Source of the DNA: Marinomonas gallaica
GTDB lineage: Bacteria; Pseudomonadota; Gammaproteobacteria; Pseudomonadales; Marinomonadaceae
Direction: 5' to 3'
DNA length: 64,000 nucleotides
NCBI RefSeq assembly: GCF_001639745.1
Contig: NZ_LTAX01000002.1
Span: forward strand, 186,001 to 250,000
Part shown: piece by piece, positions 7,407 through 15,916 of the stretch
Numbering within the stretch: the stretch's first letter is position 1
How the letters are laid out: every line of letters begins with the position of its first letter
Notes under the pieces: model-generated
Seen by the model: only the letters and a program-made list of their open reading frames with translations
The model's database searches: none
Told to the model about the DNA's origin: nothing
Position numbers and translations under genes: made by a program

Positions 7407-8297
7407 ATGACCCGTTTAGCTTTCTCGCAAACCGAGGGTAAAACACTACCCTCGGGCTTTGCACAGTGCACCGGCGTGAGCCTCAAACCAAGCTACTACC
7501 AGCAAATCCTAGCGGAGTTGCCAAAGGTAGGCTTCTTTGAGATTCATGCAGAAAACTACCTCAGCGCCGGTGGCCCTGCCCGTTATTACCTAGAACAAGT
7601 GCGTAACCACTATGATCTCACTGTTCATGGCGTAGGCCTATCATTGGGTGGCGATGAGACACTCGACCTTGAGCACTTGGAACGTGTCGCTAAGTTGGTC
7701 GAATGGACCAATCCAGCGGTGTTCTCTGAACACCTCGCATGGTCTACTCACCAACAGTATTTCTTAAACGATTTGCTGCCTGTACCTTACACCGAAGCGC
7801 GCCTAGACCTATTATGCCAACACGTAGATCAGGTTCAGAGCCGACTTAACCGTCAGATCTTAATTGAAAACCCGTCCACGTATTTTGAGTTTCAAAGCAG
7901 TGTCTTATGTGAAACACAGTTTATTGCTGAATTAGTACAACGCACTGGATGCGGTTTATTACTGGATGTGAATAACGTAGAAGTCTCCTGCTTCAACCAC
8001 CAACGCAGCCCGTGTGAATACCTACAGAGCTACCCCATGCATGCGGTCAAACAGATTCATTTGGCAGGTTATACCCTAGACGAACAAGCGTCGCTCAAAA
8101 TCGACTCCCACGACCAAGCGGTTGCCAATGAGGTATGGCAGTTGTATCAGCACACATTAGAGCTGATTGGTGATTGTCCAACGCTGATTGAGCGAGACGG
8201 CAACTTTCCTGACCTATCAGAATTACTTACAGAAGCTCGCCATGCAGATCATTTGCGCACCCTTGTAAAGGAGCAAAGTCATGCAGAACCAGTTTAA
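7407..8297 (+). CDS. bufB1: MNIO-family iron enzyme modifying the bufferin precursor (DUF692)
   Basis: 296-residue TIM-barrel multinuclear non-heme iron-dependent oxidative enzyme. It is expected to convert cysteines of the DUF2282 peptide. Conserved metal-site motifs are visible in order: EIHAENY, TVHGVGLSLGG, SEHLAWS, IENPSTYF, LLLDVNN, QIHLAGYTLD and LIERDGNFP. The open frame runs back to 7275, but that part overlaps bufA in another frame; ATG 7407 has AAGG just upstream and lies 8 nt after the bufA stop. The stop codon lies 17 nt inside the next gene, so the enzyme and its partner are coupled. Confidence 0.9.
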   Translation: MTRLAFSQTEGKTLPSGFAQCTGVSLKPSYYQQILAELPKVGFFEIHAENYLSAGGPARYYLEQVRNHYDLTVHGVGLSLGGDETLDLEHLERVAKLVEWTNPAVFSEHLAWSTHQQYFLNDLLPVPYTEARLDLLCQHVDQVQSRLNRQILIENPSTYFEFQSSVLCETQFIAELVQRTGCGLLLDVNNVEVSCFNHQRSPCEYLQSYPMHAVKQIHLAGYTLDEQASLKIDSHDQAVANEVWQLYQHTLELIGDCPTLIERDGNFPDLSELLTEARHADHLRTLVKEQSHAEPV

Positions 8298-9027
8298 CGC
8301 CGCACTGTTCAAACAATCAGACGAGCTAGTGAATGACATTAAAGGCCACTCTACAGAAGAGCGTATTCAGCGACTAAATGTCTACCGCAACAATGTCCAT
8401 GTGTCTTTACAAACAGCGCTTGGTGACATCTTCCCAGTGTGCAAACAGTTGGTGGGTGAAGACTTTTTCAACGCGATGGCACATGAGTACATCGAACAAA
8501 ACCGACCGACTTCTCCGATCTTGTCAGAATATGGCGGCAACTTTAGTGACTTCATTGCAAACTTTCCACCTGCCCAAGCATTACCCTATTTATCAAGCTT
8601 GTGTGAACTGGAATACCGTCTTCTACAGCTGACGAATACGGCCGAACCCAAGACCCTATCGCTTGAAGCAGCACAGCAAACACTCAGCCAAGTGCAGCAC
8701 CCAGAAGCCTTAGCCTTACACCTTAATGCCCAGTGTCAACTCATGCACAGCCCCTTTTCCGTTGGTGCCTTGTATTTAGCGCACCAACAACCCGAACCCA
8801 ATTTAAAGGGTTTGCAGATCTCGGCACCGGAATATTTATTGCTCACCAAAGCCGGTCTTTACGGCTGCTGCTACCCACTAAGTGAAGCCGAGTACCACTT
8901 TATCAATGCCCTAAAACAGAACCCAAACCTTAGCCACGCGTTACCAGATGACGATGGCTTCGACTTGGGCCAAACCCTTGCTCGATTGATGACGTGGCAA
9001 GTCTTTGATGACATTAATGAATCGTAG
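8281..9027 (+). CDS. bufC1: DUF2063 partner protein of the MNIO enzyme (BufC type)
   Basis: 248 residues. The N-terminal half carries the DUF2063 pattern: RLNVYRNNVHVSLQTALGDIFPVCKQLVG followed by FFNAMAHEYIEQNRPTSPILSEYG. In RiPP systems such proteins act as substrate-recognition partners that bring the leader of the precursor to the MNIO enzyme. The ORF overlaps the MNIO gene by 17 nt and has its own AAAGGAG eight nt before the ATG. A DoxX gene follows after 11 nt, giving the classic precursor-MNIO-DUF2063-DoxX order. Confidence 0.87.
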   Translation: MQNQFNAALFKQSDELVNDIKGHSTEERIQRLNVYRNNVHVSLQTALGDIFPVCKQLVGEDFFNAMAHEYIEQNRPTSPILSEYGGNFSDFIANFPPAQALPYLSSLCELEYRLLQLTNTAEPKTLSLEAAQQTLSQVQHPEALALHLNAQCQLMHSPFSVGALYLAHQQPEPNLKGLQISAPEYLLLTKAGLYGCCYPLSEAEYHFINALKQNPNLSHALPDDDGFDLGQTLARLMTWQVFDDINES

Positions 9028-9038
9028 GAGTCATGGCT

Positions 9039-9503
9039 ATGCGCTTAATCCAAAACACGACTGAACGCCTGTTTTCAGGCTTACCTGAGTCACTCGTATT
9101 GTTCCTAGCACGCTTTGCATTAGCCGCTGCTTTTTGGCTTTCGGGACAAACCAAAATCGAGGGATTCGCATTCAACCCGTTCGCGGGTTTGTATGAATTC
9201 GACTGGCCGACGTTAAAAGACAGTACTTTGTTTTTATTTGAATACGAGTACGCTCTGCCCATTATTCCATTTGAGTTAGCGGCGTACTTGGCAACCATTG
9301 CCGAGCATGTATTGCCCATCCTGCTACTGACAGGCTTATTCGCTCGTTTAGGCGCATTCGGAATATTGGCAATGACGCTAGTCATTCAGATTTTTGTCTA
9401 CCCAAGCGCCTATGCCTTACACGCCTCATGGGCCGCATTGGCACTGTTAATAATGTCTCGCGGTGCAGGTAAATTCTCGCTCGATGCACTGAGTCAAAAA
9501 TAA
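9039..9503 (+). CDS. DoxX-family membrane protein of the bufferin operon
   Basis: 154-residue inner-membrane protein with four hydrophobic segments, typical of DoxX/SURF4. Signatures include RFALAAAFWLSGQTKIEGF and a central EHVLPILLLTGLFARLGA. Two ATGs are possible, at 9033 and 9039; the AGGAG motif is too close to the first and correctly spaced for the second. DoxX proteins commonly close DUF692/DUF2063 operons, but their role there is not settled; some relatives are linked to quinone or thiol redox reactions. A bidirectional terminator follows. Confidence 0.85.
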   Translation: MRLIQNTTERLFSGLPESLVLFLARFALAAAFWLSGQTKIEGFAFNPFAGLYEFDWPTLKDSTLFLFEYEYALPIIPFELAAYLATIAEHVLPILLLTGLFARLGAFGILAMTLVIQIFVYPSAYALHASWAALALLIMSRGAGKFSLDALSQK

Positions 9504-9526
9504 CGCTGAATTGCTCTCTTCAAACG

Positions 9527-9555
9527 AAAAAACGCGACTCAAGGTCGCGTTTTTT
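9527..9555. terminator. Bidirectional terminator between doxX and znuB
   Basis: Perfect 12-bp inverted repeat, AAAAAACGCGAC / GTCGCGTTTTTT, with a 5-nt loop. It serves both the bufferin operon and the converging zinc operon. Confidence 0.9.
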
Positions 9556-9584
9556 AGGTCTATTGTTTGATTCTAACCGCGTTT

Positions 9585-10379
9585 CTACGACGCCATCTTA
9601 CGCGTTGGCAAGGTGTATGCGATCAAGAACAACAGCGCGGCACAGACTACGACGCTTGGCCCTGTTGGCGTATCCCAATGATAGGACGCCCACAATCCGC
9701 CACACACTGACAAACAGCCAATAACACCCGCAAAAGTGGCCATTTGAACCGGTGTCTGAGATAGCTTTCGTGATGTGGCAGCAGGAATAATCATAAGCGA
9801 GGTAATCAACAACACGCCGACGATTTTCATCGCCACGGCAATGACGACTGCGACCAGCAACATCAGCAATAAACGAATGGCTTCTACTGGGTAGCCTTCG
9901 ACTTTCGCCAGCTCTTCGTTCACGGTCAGCGCCAACAACGGCCGCCAAAATGCCACCAACAGCGCCATCACCAGCAAACCACCACCGTAAATCCAGTACA
10001 AATCCGTCTGGCTGATGGCCAATAGGTCGCCAAATAAATACGCCATCAAATCGATGCGCACGTTATCAAGGAAGCTGACTGCAACCAAACCTAACGACAG
10101 CGACGAATGCGCTAGAATCCCTAATAACGTATCGGTCGCAATAATGTGTTTCTTTTGTAGCGCGACCAGCACCAATGCCAAGCCGACACACAGCACCACA
10201 ATGGCGAGGTTTAAATTAATGTCTAACAAAAACCCCAGCGCTACACCTAATAACGCCGAGTGCGCCAACGTATCACCGAAATAAGCCATACGACGCCACA
10301 CTACAAACGCACCCAGTGGCCCGGCTACGGCAGCGACCCCTAAGCCGCCCAGCAACGCGCGCATTAACAGTTCTAACAT
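9585..10379 (-). CDS. znuB: Zinc ABC transporter permease ZnuB
   Basis: 264-residue polytopic inner-membrane protein of the ABC-3 family that forms the zinc channel with the ZnuC ATPase. Recognisable stretches: FVVWRRMAYFGDTLAHSALLGVALG near the N-terminus and SLMIIPAATSRKLSQTP in the second half. It is the last gene of the operon, 17 nt after znuC, and ends at a shared terminator. Transport needs a periplasmic ZnuA, which is not in the window. Confidence 0.93.
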   Translation of the reverse strand: MLELLMRALLGGLGVAAVAGPLGAFVVWRRMAYFGDTLAHSALLGVALGFLLDINLNLAIVVLCVGLALVLVALQKKHIIATDTLLGILAHSSLSLGLVAVSFLDNVRIDLMAYLFGDLLAISQTDLYWIYGGGLLVMALLVAFWRPLLALTVNEELAKVEGYPVEAIRLLLMLLVAVVIAVAMKIVGVLLITSLMIIPAATSRKLSQTPVQMATFAGVIGCLSVCGGLWASYHWDTPTGPSVVVCAALLFLIAYTLPTRKMAS

Positions 10380-10396
10380 TTCGATTCTTCTCCGCG

Positions 10397-11179
10397 TTAA
10401 TGAGCGTGATGTTTACAGCTGGCGCTGTGAACATGCCCTTCTTCGACCACTTCACCACTGTCATCGTGTACATGATCGTGTTGATGGGCATAAATCGCCA
10501 ACGAAGCATCCGCTCCCGGCACACCAAACAACGCACGGTACGCCGGGTGATCTTTCACATGTTGCGGCGACCCTGAGCAACACACGTGCTGATTAATACA
10601 TACCACCGTATCCGTCTGCGCCATCACCAAATGCAAATCGTGTGAGATCATAAACACACCACAATTCAATTCATCACGGATCGCGGCAATCAAGCCATAC
10701 AGCTCAATTTGGCCGTTCACATCCACCCCCTGCACCGGCTCATCCAGCACTAATAAATTTGGACGATTCAATAACGCACGCGCTAACAGTAGACGCTGCG
10801 TTTCGCCACCAGACAACACATGCACTTGCGAGTTTTCGAGGTGCGGAATGCCGACTTTTTTCAACGTAGGCGTAATGTCTTTTTTATTCACACCGCGTAC
10901 CAAGCCCAAAAAGTGTTTCACGGTTAACGGCAAGGTCGGATCGATGTGCAGCTTTTGCGGCATATAGCCGATACGTAGGGTGTTATGACGAATCACGCTG
11001 CCAGAAGACGGCTGCTGTAGGTCTAACAAGGTACGAATTAAAGTACTTTTTCCACTGCCGTTTGGGCCAATCAAGGTGACGATTTCACCCTGATGCAGGG
11101 TAATATTGATATTGCTTAACAACTGGCGATCGCCAAAACGAATGCCAATGTCTTTTAATTCGGCTAAACGGGTACTCAT
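10397..11179 (-). CDS. znuC: Zinc ABC transporter ATP-binding protein ZnuC
   Basis: 260-residue ABC ATPase powering zinc import through ZnuB. Walker A is GPNGSGKST, the signature is LSGGETQR, Walker B is [10 protein letters not shown] and the H-loop is MISHDLH. The C-terminus carries a histidine-rich tail ([10 protein letters not shown] and [11 protein letters not shown]), common in zinc-import ATPases. The frame opens at 11215, but ATG 11179 fits the family N-terminus and overlaps the zur stop (ATGA), so the genes are translationally coupled. Confidence 0.95.
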   Translation of the reverse strand: MSTRLAELKDIGIRFGDRQLLSNINITLHQGEIVTLIGPNGSGKSTLIRTLLDLQQPSSGSVIRHNTLRIGYMPQKLHIDPTLPLTVKHFLGLVRGVNKKDITPTLKKVGIPHLENSQVHVLSGGETQRLLLARALLNRPNLLVLDEPVQGVDVNGQIELYGLIAAIRDELNCGVFMISHDLHLVMAQTDTVVCINQHVCCSGSPQHVKDHPAYRALFGVPGADASLAIYAHQHDHVHDDSGEVVEEGHVHSASCKHHAH

Positions 11180-11673
11180 GATGGTTGCGACCCTGTTTCG
11201 CGACAGTCTGCGCATAAGCCAGTCAGCTCAATCGTATCCGAACGCAGCTCAAACCCCTGCTCAGCGGCTTTCGCAATCAAGGTCTTATGAATGTCCTGGT
11301 AGTCAAACTCCATGACATTTTGGCACTCATCACAAATCAAAAAGTAACCTTTGTGCGCTTTGTCTGCATGTGCGCATCCTAGGTAAGCGTTCATCGACTC
11401 CACTTTGTGAATAAGACCCGCAGAGATTAAAAAATCCAATGCGCGATACACCGTCGGCGGTGCAGAGTTAAAGCCTTCTTCTGCCAACTTTGCCAGCAAT
11501 TGATACGCCCCTAAAGGACGATGGCTTTGCCAAATAAGCTCCAACGCACGACGACGTACTTTTGTCAGGCGCTGGCCTTGCTCAGTACACACCGCTTCGG
11601 CCGTTTCCAATGCTTGTTCAATACACACATCGTGATTGTGTACATGCTCATGAGAATGCTTGTGTTCGGTCAT
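11176..11673 (-). CDS. zur: Zinc uptake regulator Zur (Fur family)
   Basis: 165-residue winged-helix metalloregulator that represses zinc-import genes when zinc is plentiful. The N-terminus is histidine-rich ([12 protein letters not shown]), followed by the Fur-type DNA-binding domain ([21 protein letters not shown]). Structural-zinc cysteines are in CDECQN and CADCRE. It lies between the NicO-like gene (1-nt overlap, TAATG) and znuC (4-nt overlap). A matching Zur operator precedes the operon, so it most likely controls itself. Confidence 0.93.
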   Translation of the reverse strand: MTEHKHSHEHVHNHDVCIEQALETAEAVCTEQGQRLTKVRRRALELIWQSHRPLGAYQLLAKLAEEGFNSAPPTVYRALDFLISAGLIHKVESMNAYLGCAHADKAHKGYFLICDECQNVMEFDYQDIHKTLIAKAAEQGFELRSDTIELTGLCADCRETGSQPS

Positions 11674-12665
11674 TAGAATGCCCGCCCTGTTACCTGTAGG
11701 TCACTGTAAATCATCGTGACACTGATAAATATTAATGCGCACGCAGCCAACACCCCTAAGATTTTGGTGAGACGACGACGCCATTTGCTGGGGCTAAGGG
11801 CGAAACTACCGTCGCGGATCAATACACTGATCAACGCCAACGCCCCGACTGTGATACCGGTGCCCAGCGACATAATCAATGTCGCCAACACGCCCCATTT
11901 AAAAATGCCAGTACTGGTGGCAAACAACAGCACCAATACAGCCCCCGTACAAGGGCGGATACCAATCGCAGAGACCATCGCAAGGGTACTGCGCTTGGCG
12001 GTAGAAATTTCATCTTTAGGCGCTTCCAGCCGTGCATGATGGCCCGCATGTTCATGCCCACACGAATGCGGATGTTCGTGATGATGGGCTTCATGATGAT
12101 TGGGCGCAGCATGATGATGTTCGCAACTATGACTATGCTGATGGGCATGTTCGTCTTGACTGTGGTCGTGACCACAGCTCGATTTCCCGCGCGCTAGACG
12201 CCACAGCATCCAGACACCAATTAAGCCAATCGCAGCGTAGGACGCCAACTCCAACACTTGTGTGGTTTCGGTAATGCTGCCTGCTAAATCTAAGACCTGC
12301 GCCAATACCCAAACCAAGCTGATGGCAACCACGCCTTGCAATAGAGCCGAGGTAAACGACAGCTGAATGCCTTTACGTAATGGCGCTTTAGTAGCCAATA
12401 GATAGGAGGCGATCACCGCTTTGCCGTGGCCCGGCCCCGCCGCATGAAACACACCGTACAAAAAGCTCGCCACTAATAAACTACCCAGCAAGGCAGGATT
12501 TTCTTCTTTCGCCAGCATCTGCACCAAACGCGCCAGTTCACGATGAAAGTCACGCTGCTGTTCCATGACCCAACGGCCCATCTCAAACACGATCACTTGG
12601 TCAGCAGCCAGCGCCACGCTGGAAAAGAACAGACCAAATACACCTAACCATTTCGCTATGCGCAC
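11673..12665 (-). CDS. NicO-family metal permease, first gene of the zinc operon
   Basis: 330-residue inner-membrane protein of the NicO/RcnA-like nickel-cobalt transporter family. It has an N-terminal signal or first membrane segment, the HAAGPGHGKAVIASYLL motif, and a long cytoplasmic His-rich loop (around residues 165-215, many HH and HEH runs), then GIRPCTGAVLVLLFATS. The frame begins with TTG at 12677, but GTG 12665 is preferred, with GGAG six nt upstream. Its place in a Zur-box operon, with 1-nt overlap to zur, suggests that the substrate is zinc or that expression responds to zinc; the family name alone would suggest nickel or cobalt. Confidence 0.82.
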   Translation of the reverse strand: MRIAKWLGVFGLFFSSVALAADQVIVFEMGRWVMEQQRDFHRELARLVQMLAKEENPALLGSLLVASFLYGVFHAAGPGHGKAVIASYLLATKAPLRKGIQLSFTSALLQGVVAISLVWVLAQVLDLAGSITETTQVLELASYAAIGLIGVWMLWRLARGKSSCGHDHSQDEHAHQHSHSCEHHHAAPNHHEAHHHEHPHSCGHEHAGHHARLEAPKDEISTAKRSTLAMVSAIGIRPCTGAVLVLLFATSTGIFKWGVLATLIMSLGTGITVGALALISVLIRDGSFALSPSKWRRRLTKILGVLAACALIFISVTMIYSDLQVTGRAF

Positions 12666-12693
12666 CCTCAACTCCAACAGGTCATCAACATAC

Positions 12694-12708
12694 TGTTATA
12701 CTATAACA
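12694..12708 (-). promoter_or_regulatory. Zur operator ahead of the nicO-zur-znuCB operon
   Basis: Perfect palindrome TGTTATA-C-TATAACA, matching the core of the gammaproteobacterial Zur site (TGTTATAnTATAACA). It lies about 30 bp upstream of the operon start on the minus strand and would block the promoter when Zur holds zinc. Confidence 0.9.
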
Positions 12709-12741
12709 CTGGTAGCGCACAGGAAACGCATTCTCTGTTTT

Positions 12742-13353
12742 TTATCCTGCTGCAGGGTGTAAAAAGCCCATGACACCACCCATAAAGATTTGCGCGGCCA
12801 TCGCAGCCAGAATCAAACCAGTGATTTTCGATAGGATATTCAGACCCGTGCGACCAAGAATCTTCTCAATCAGCGAACTGCAGTACAAAATCACGGCTAA
12901 GGTTAATAACGCACCGGTTAAGCCCATCACACCGATAACCAGATCCCAGCCTTTAAATTCGGCACCGTAGACCAGGATCGTACCGATCGTCGCAGGCCCA
13001 ATGATAGTCGGCACCGCCAGCGGCACCACGGACACATCATCACGCTCTTCATTCGGCATACCCGTCGCATGGTTACGCGTACCGTCTTTCACCAAACTGA
13101 TCGCCGACATAAACAGCAAGATACCGGAGCCAATACGAAAGGAGTCCAACGTAATGCCCAGCAGCTCAAACAAACCACTGCCGAAAAACATTAATACCAA
13201 CGCAATGGCCAGAGCAGCAATAATCGACTTATTGGCGACTTGACGACGCTCAGAGGCACTCTGACCACGGGTCAAAGCCAAAAACATCGACATCACAAAG
13301 AAAGGAGCAAACAGGAAAAAGAACTTAATCCAAGTGGAGATCAACAGACTCAT
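12742..13353 (-). CDS. MarC family inner-membrane protein
   Basis: 203-residue protein with about six membrane segments, belonging to the MarC/UPF0056 family. Recognisable blocks are SGILLFMSAISLVKDG and VVPLAVPTIIGPATIGTILVYG, the second being the conserved family motif. Its function is not established; the early link to multiple antibiotic resistance was not confirmed. It is a separate unit on the same strand upstream of the Zur box. Confidence 0.88.
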   Translation of the reverse strand: MSLLISTWIKFFFLFAPFFVMSMFLALTRGQSASERRQVANKSIIAALAIALVLMFFGSGLFELLGITLDSFRIGSGILLFMSAISLVKDGTRNHATGMPNEERDDVSVVPLAVPTIIGPATIGTILVYGAEFKGWDLVIGVMGLTGALLTLAVILYCSSLIEKILGRTGLNILSKITGLILAAMAAQIFMGGVMGFLHPAAG

Positions 13354-13386
13354 ATAAGGGAATACCTAATAAGCACCGCCACGCGA

Positions 13387-14019
13387 TCAGCGTTGGGTCA
13401 GTGCCAATTTAATGCCAAAGCCCACCAGCAATATGCCGGTTAAGCCATCCAAGACTTGCGCCACTTTTGGTCGCGCAAGCCATACTCTTGCTCGGTGAAC
13501 CATCACCGCAAGAAACGTTTGCCACACCATCGCTATGATAAAGTGAAGGGCAGCCATAAACAGAGATTGCGCCACAGCCGAATACGCTGGGTCAATAAAC
13601 TGTGGCAGAAACGCCATGTAGAACACGATCGTTTTCGGGTTTAAGATATTTGACAGAATGCCCTGACGGAACGCACTTTTGGCCGTCACTTGACGACCCT
13701 CGGGGACATTCAGAGTTAAACCTTTTGGGTGACACGCACTGCGCAGCGCCTGAAAGCCTAAATACGCCAAATACAAGGCACCGGCTAATTTAAACGCGGT
13801 AAACAGCGTGGCCGATCCCAGCAAAATCACCGATAAACCGAGCGCTGAAACCGTCGCGTGGGCAAACAAGCCTAGGCAAATACCCAAACTGCAGACAAAG
13901 CCAACCCGCCAGCCCGCCACAGCAGAGCTGCGCAGCACTAACAAGGTGTCCACACCGGGGCTCATGGTTAGCACCGTAATAGCCAACAAAAATGGCAACC
14001 ATAGAAAATGCTCTAACAT
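13387..14019 (-). CDS. LysE/RhtB family amino-acid exporter
   Basis: 210-residue inner-membrane protein with six hydrophobic segments. The N-terminal SPGVDTLLVLRSSAVAGWRVGF is the family signature (SPGPxxxxV), and NPKTIVFYMAFLPQF is the second conserved block. Members export amino acids or derivatives such as homoserine, threonine or lysine. The homoserine kinase gene two positions upstream on the same strand makes homoserine or threonine a possible substrate, but this is inference. Confidence 0.87.
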   Translation of the reverse strand: MLEHFLWLPFLLAITVLTMSPGVDTLLVLRSSAVAGWRVGFVCSLGICLGLFAHATVSALGLSVILLGSATLFTAFKLAGALYLAYLGFQALRSACHPKGLTLNVPEGRQVTAKSAFRQGILSNILNPKTIVFYMAFLPQFIDPAYSAVAQSLFMAALHFIIAMVWQTFLAVMVHRARVWLARPKVAQVLDGLTGILLVGFGIKLALTQR

Positions 14020-14060
14020 GACACGCCCTCGTACGCAGCGATTAAAAAGACATCAATGCT

Positions 14061-14633
14061 CTAGGCATCACACTGAAGATCGACCCAGCCTTCCATATAA
14101 AATTCTTCGGCCTTCGCTTCGACTGGCGTACAAGTCTCAGCCAGCATGCCATTTAATTTGATTGGTCCGGCTTCCGGCACCACCATGGCAAAATAGTTTT
14201 CAGGATCACCAAAACCCAGACGCAAGGTATCACGACGTAAATCAACGTCTTCCGACAAGGTAATGCCAAGGCGAACGGTCATGGCCTGATCCACCACCCC
14301 CACGTCCACCACATCGATCTGCGCTGGCGTGATCTCACGACCATCAACTTGCAGTCGAATAAAATACTGGTATTGCGCGAGATTCGTCATCGCCGTCGCC
14401 GCATCGGCTTTTTCAGCACCGGTTAATTGGCCATCGGCGTTTTTATCAAACTCCATCAGCATGTCCACACTGGAGAACACATCAAATTGCCAATAGGCTT
14501 CAAGAATCTGCACTTTCGGCGACGATAGATTCACTTGATAGTAAGAATCGATCCAAATATGCGGATGCGCTAACGCCTGACTTGCACCAAACAGAGCAAG
14601 ACCCGCGCCAACCAAGTGACTCCAGCGACCCAT
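14061..14633 (-). CDS. DUF1007 family periplasmic protein
   Basis: 190-residue exported protein. After a signal peptide ending near ALA it begins with HPHIWIDSYYQVN, the family hallmark with two histidines. An EF-hand-like loop, DKNADGQLTGAE, follows in the first half. DUF1007 genes often sit directly beside NicO-type metal permeases; here the NicO-like gene lies 1.4 kb away, with marC and a lysE-type gene in between. A TTG at 14636 and ATG 14633 are both possible starts; GGAG in the end of thrB serves either. Probably co-transcribed with thrB. Confidence 0.83.
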   Translation of the reverse strand: MGRWSHLVGAGLALFGASQALAHPHIWIDSYYQVNLSSPKVQILEAYWQFDVFSSVDMLMEFDKNADGQLTGAEKADAATAMTNLAQYQYFIRLQVDGREITPAQIDVVDVGVVDQAMTVRLGITLSEDVDLRRDTLRLGFGDPENYFAMVVPEAGPIKLNGMLAETCTPVEAKAEEFYMEGWVDLQCDA

Positions 14634-14636
14634 CAA

Positions 14637-15599
14637 TTAATTCTCCGTCAGACTCGGCACATGACGTACGCGCGCTTCTAAAATACGCTGAAATTCCATT
14701 GGATCATGCTGTTGCGCCAAACGCTCTGGGTCATCTTTAGCACCGCGCCACGCTTCAAGTCGTGATAACCAGAAACGCAACGCCGCGATTTTTAACATAT
14801 GTGGCCACGCCATGATTTCCGCCGCATTTGGTTGGCGTTCATGAATATAGGCATTCACCAACGCGTGGTATTTGTCCATATCCAACTCGCCCGTTGTCAT
14901 GTCCGAACACCAATCGTTTACAACGATGGCAAAGTCATACATCAACCAAGAGTGGCAGGCATTGTAGAAGTCGATGATCGCCGACAGCTGATCCCCTTCA
15001 AACAACGTGTTGTTGAAGAACAAATCACCGTGCACTGTGCCTTTGGCCAGCTGGTCGTCGTATTGCGCAATAAAGTCATCAAATTCAGACACTTGCTCTA
15101 ACAATAAATGCGCTTGCTCAGGCTCTAATTCTGGCGCAATGGCTTTAGACGTGCTGCGCCACCAGTCCATACCACGATGGCTGTCACGCTGCTCCGGAAA
15201 ATCCGCACCGGCGGTATGCAACTGCGCCAACACTTTACCCATGATGCGACACGACTCAACCGTGGTGCCATCCATGATATCGCCAGGGAAGCAATCCACA
15301 ATGATCGCTGGACGATCTTGAACCACGCGCAAACGCTCACCTTGCTGATCAAATAACGCGGCGGGCACATTAAAACCTTTCTCTTGCAGATGTGACACCA
15401 CATCTAAGAAGTACGGCACTTCGTCAAATTCAAACTCTTCAAACAAGGTAAGAACGTATTTACCTGTCGTGGTCGTGAGGAAATAGTTGGTGTTTTCTAC
15501 GCCACCTGAAATGCCTTGAAAAGACACTAATTCACCCAAGTTGTAATCGGCCACAAGGCCATGCATGTCAGAGTCCGAGAGAGAAGTGTAAACAGCCAA
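14637..15599 (-). CDS. thrB: Homoserine kinase, APH-fold type
   Basis: 320-residue kinase that phosphorylates L-homoserine in threonine synthesis. This is the aminoglycoside-phosphotransferase-fold ThrB found in Pseudomonas and relatives, not the GHMP type of E. coli. Visible features: QGISGGVENTNYFLTT nucleotide loop, catalytic VHGDLFFNNTLF (HGDLxxxN), and IIDFYNACHSWLMYDFAI with the metal-binding Asp. It is divergent from polA; the thrB-polA neighbourhood is also seen in Pseudomonas. Confidence 0.92.
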   Translation of the reverse strand: MAVYTSLSDSDMHGLVADYNLGELVSFQGISGGVENTNYFLTTTTGKYVLTLFEEFEFDEVPYFLDVVSHLQEKGFNVPAALFDQQGERLRVVQDRPAIIVDCFPGDIMDGTTVESCRIMGKVLAQLHTAGADFPEQRDSHRGMDWWRSTSKAIAPELEPEQAHLLLEQVSEFDDFIAQYDDQLAKGTVHGDLFFNNTLFEGDQLSAIIDFYNACHSWLMYDFAIVVNDWCSDMTTGELDMDKYHALVNAYIHERQPNAAEIMAWPHMLKIAALRFWLSRLEAWRGAKDDPERLAQQHDPMEFQRILEARVRHVPSLTEN

Positions 15600-15916
15600 A
15601 ATCTGTACCTAAAATTATGTGAGATCAAGCGTAATCGCGTTAAGTCGCTTATGCTCCCTAATAAGTGCAAAAAGGTCAATTCGTTATCGTAAAAACCTCA
15701 TCTAACGGCTGCGATTCGAGCCCGATACACCACTGTCCGCCGCTTCAACGCACCTCATGTGTGCCTTCTTTGCCAAACAAGAGGCGACGTGCCTCGACGC
15801 TGCGTTGAAAAAGCCAACCGCGAATTAACGCGCTAATCCGAAAACAGCACTGTAAATTTCTGCTGAACGCCCTAGAATAGACGCCAATTACGGCGTTTTA
15901 TAACAGAGGTTTTATT
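15600..15916. other. Intergenic region between thrB and polA
   Basis: 317 bp between divergent genes. No ORF, tRNA or clear terminator is visible. It must hold both promoters; CTAGAAT near 15872-15878 could be a polA -10, but no convincing -35 is seen. Short G/C-rich repeats around 15735-15835 (GCTTCAACGC, GACGCTGCGTTGA) can pair with each other and could form a leader structure. Confidence 0.35.

Noticed and set aside
7130-7486. 118-codon minus-strand frame across bufA
   Set aside because: It lies antisense to the well-supported bufA and the start of bufB, has no ribosome-binding site and no recognisable motif.
11716-12274. Plus-strand and shifted frames through the His-rich loop of the NicO-like gene
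   Set aside because: They arise from repetitive CAC/CAT codons of the His-rich loop and have no independent support.
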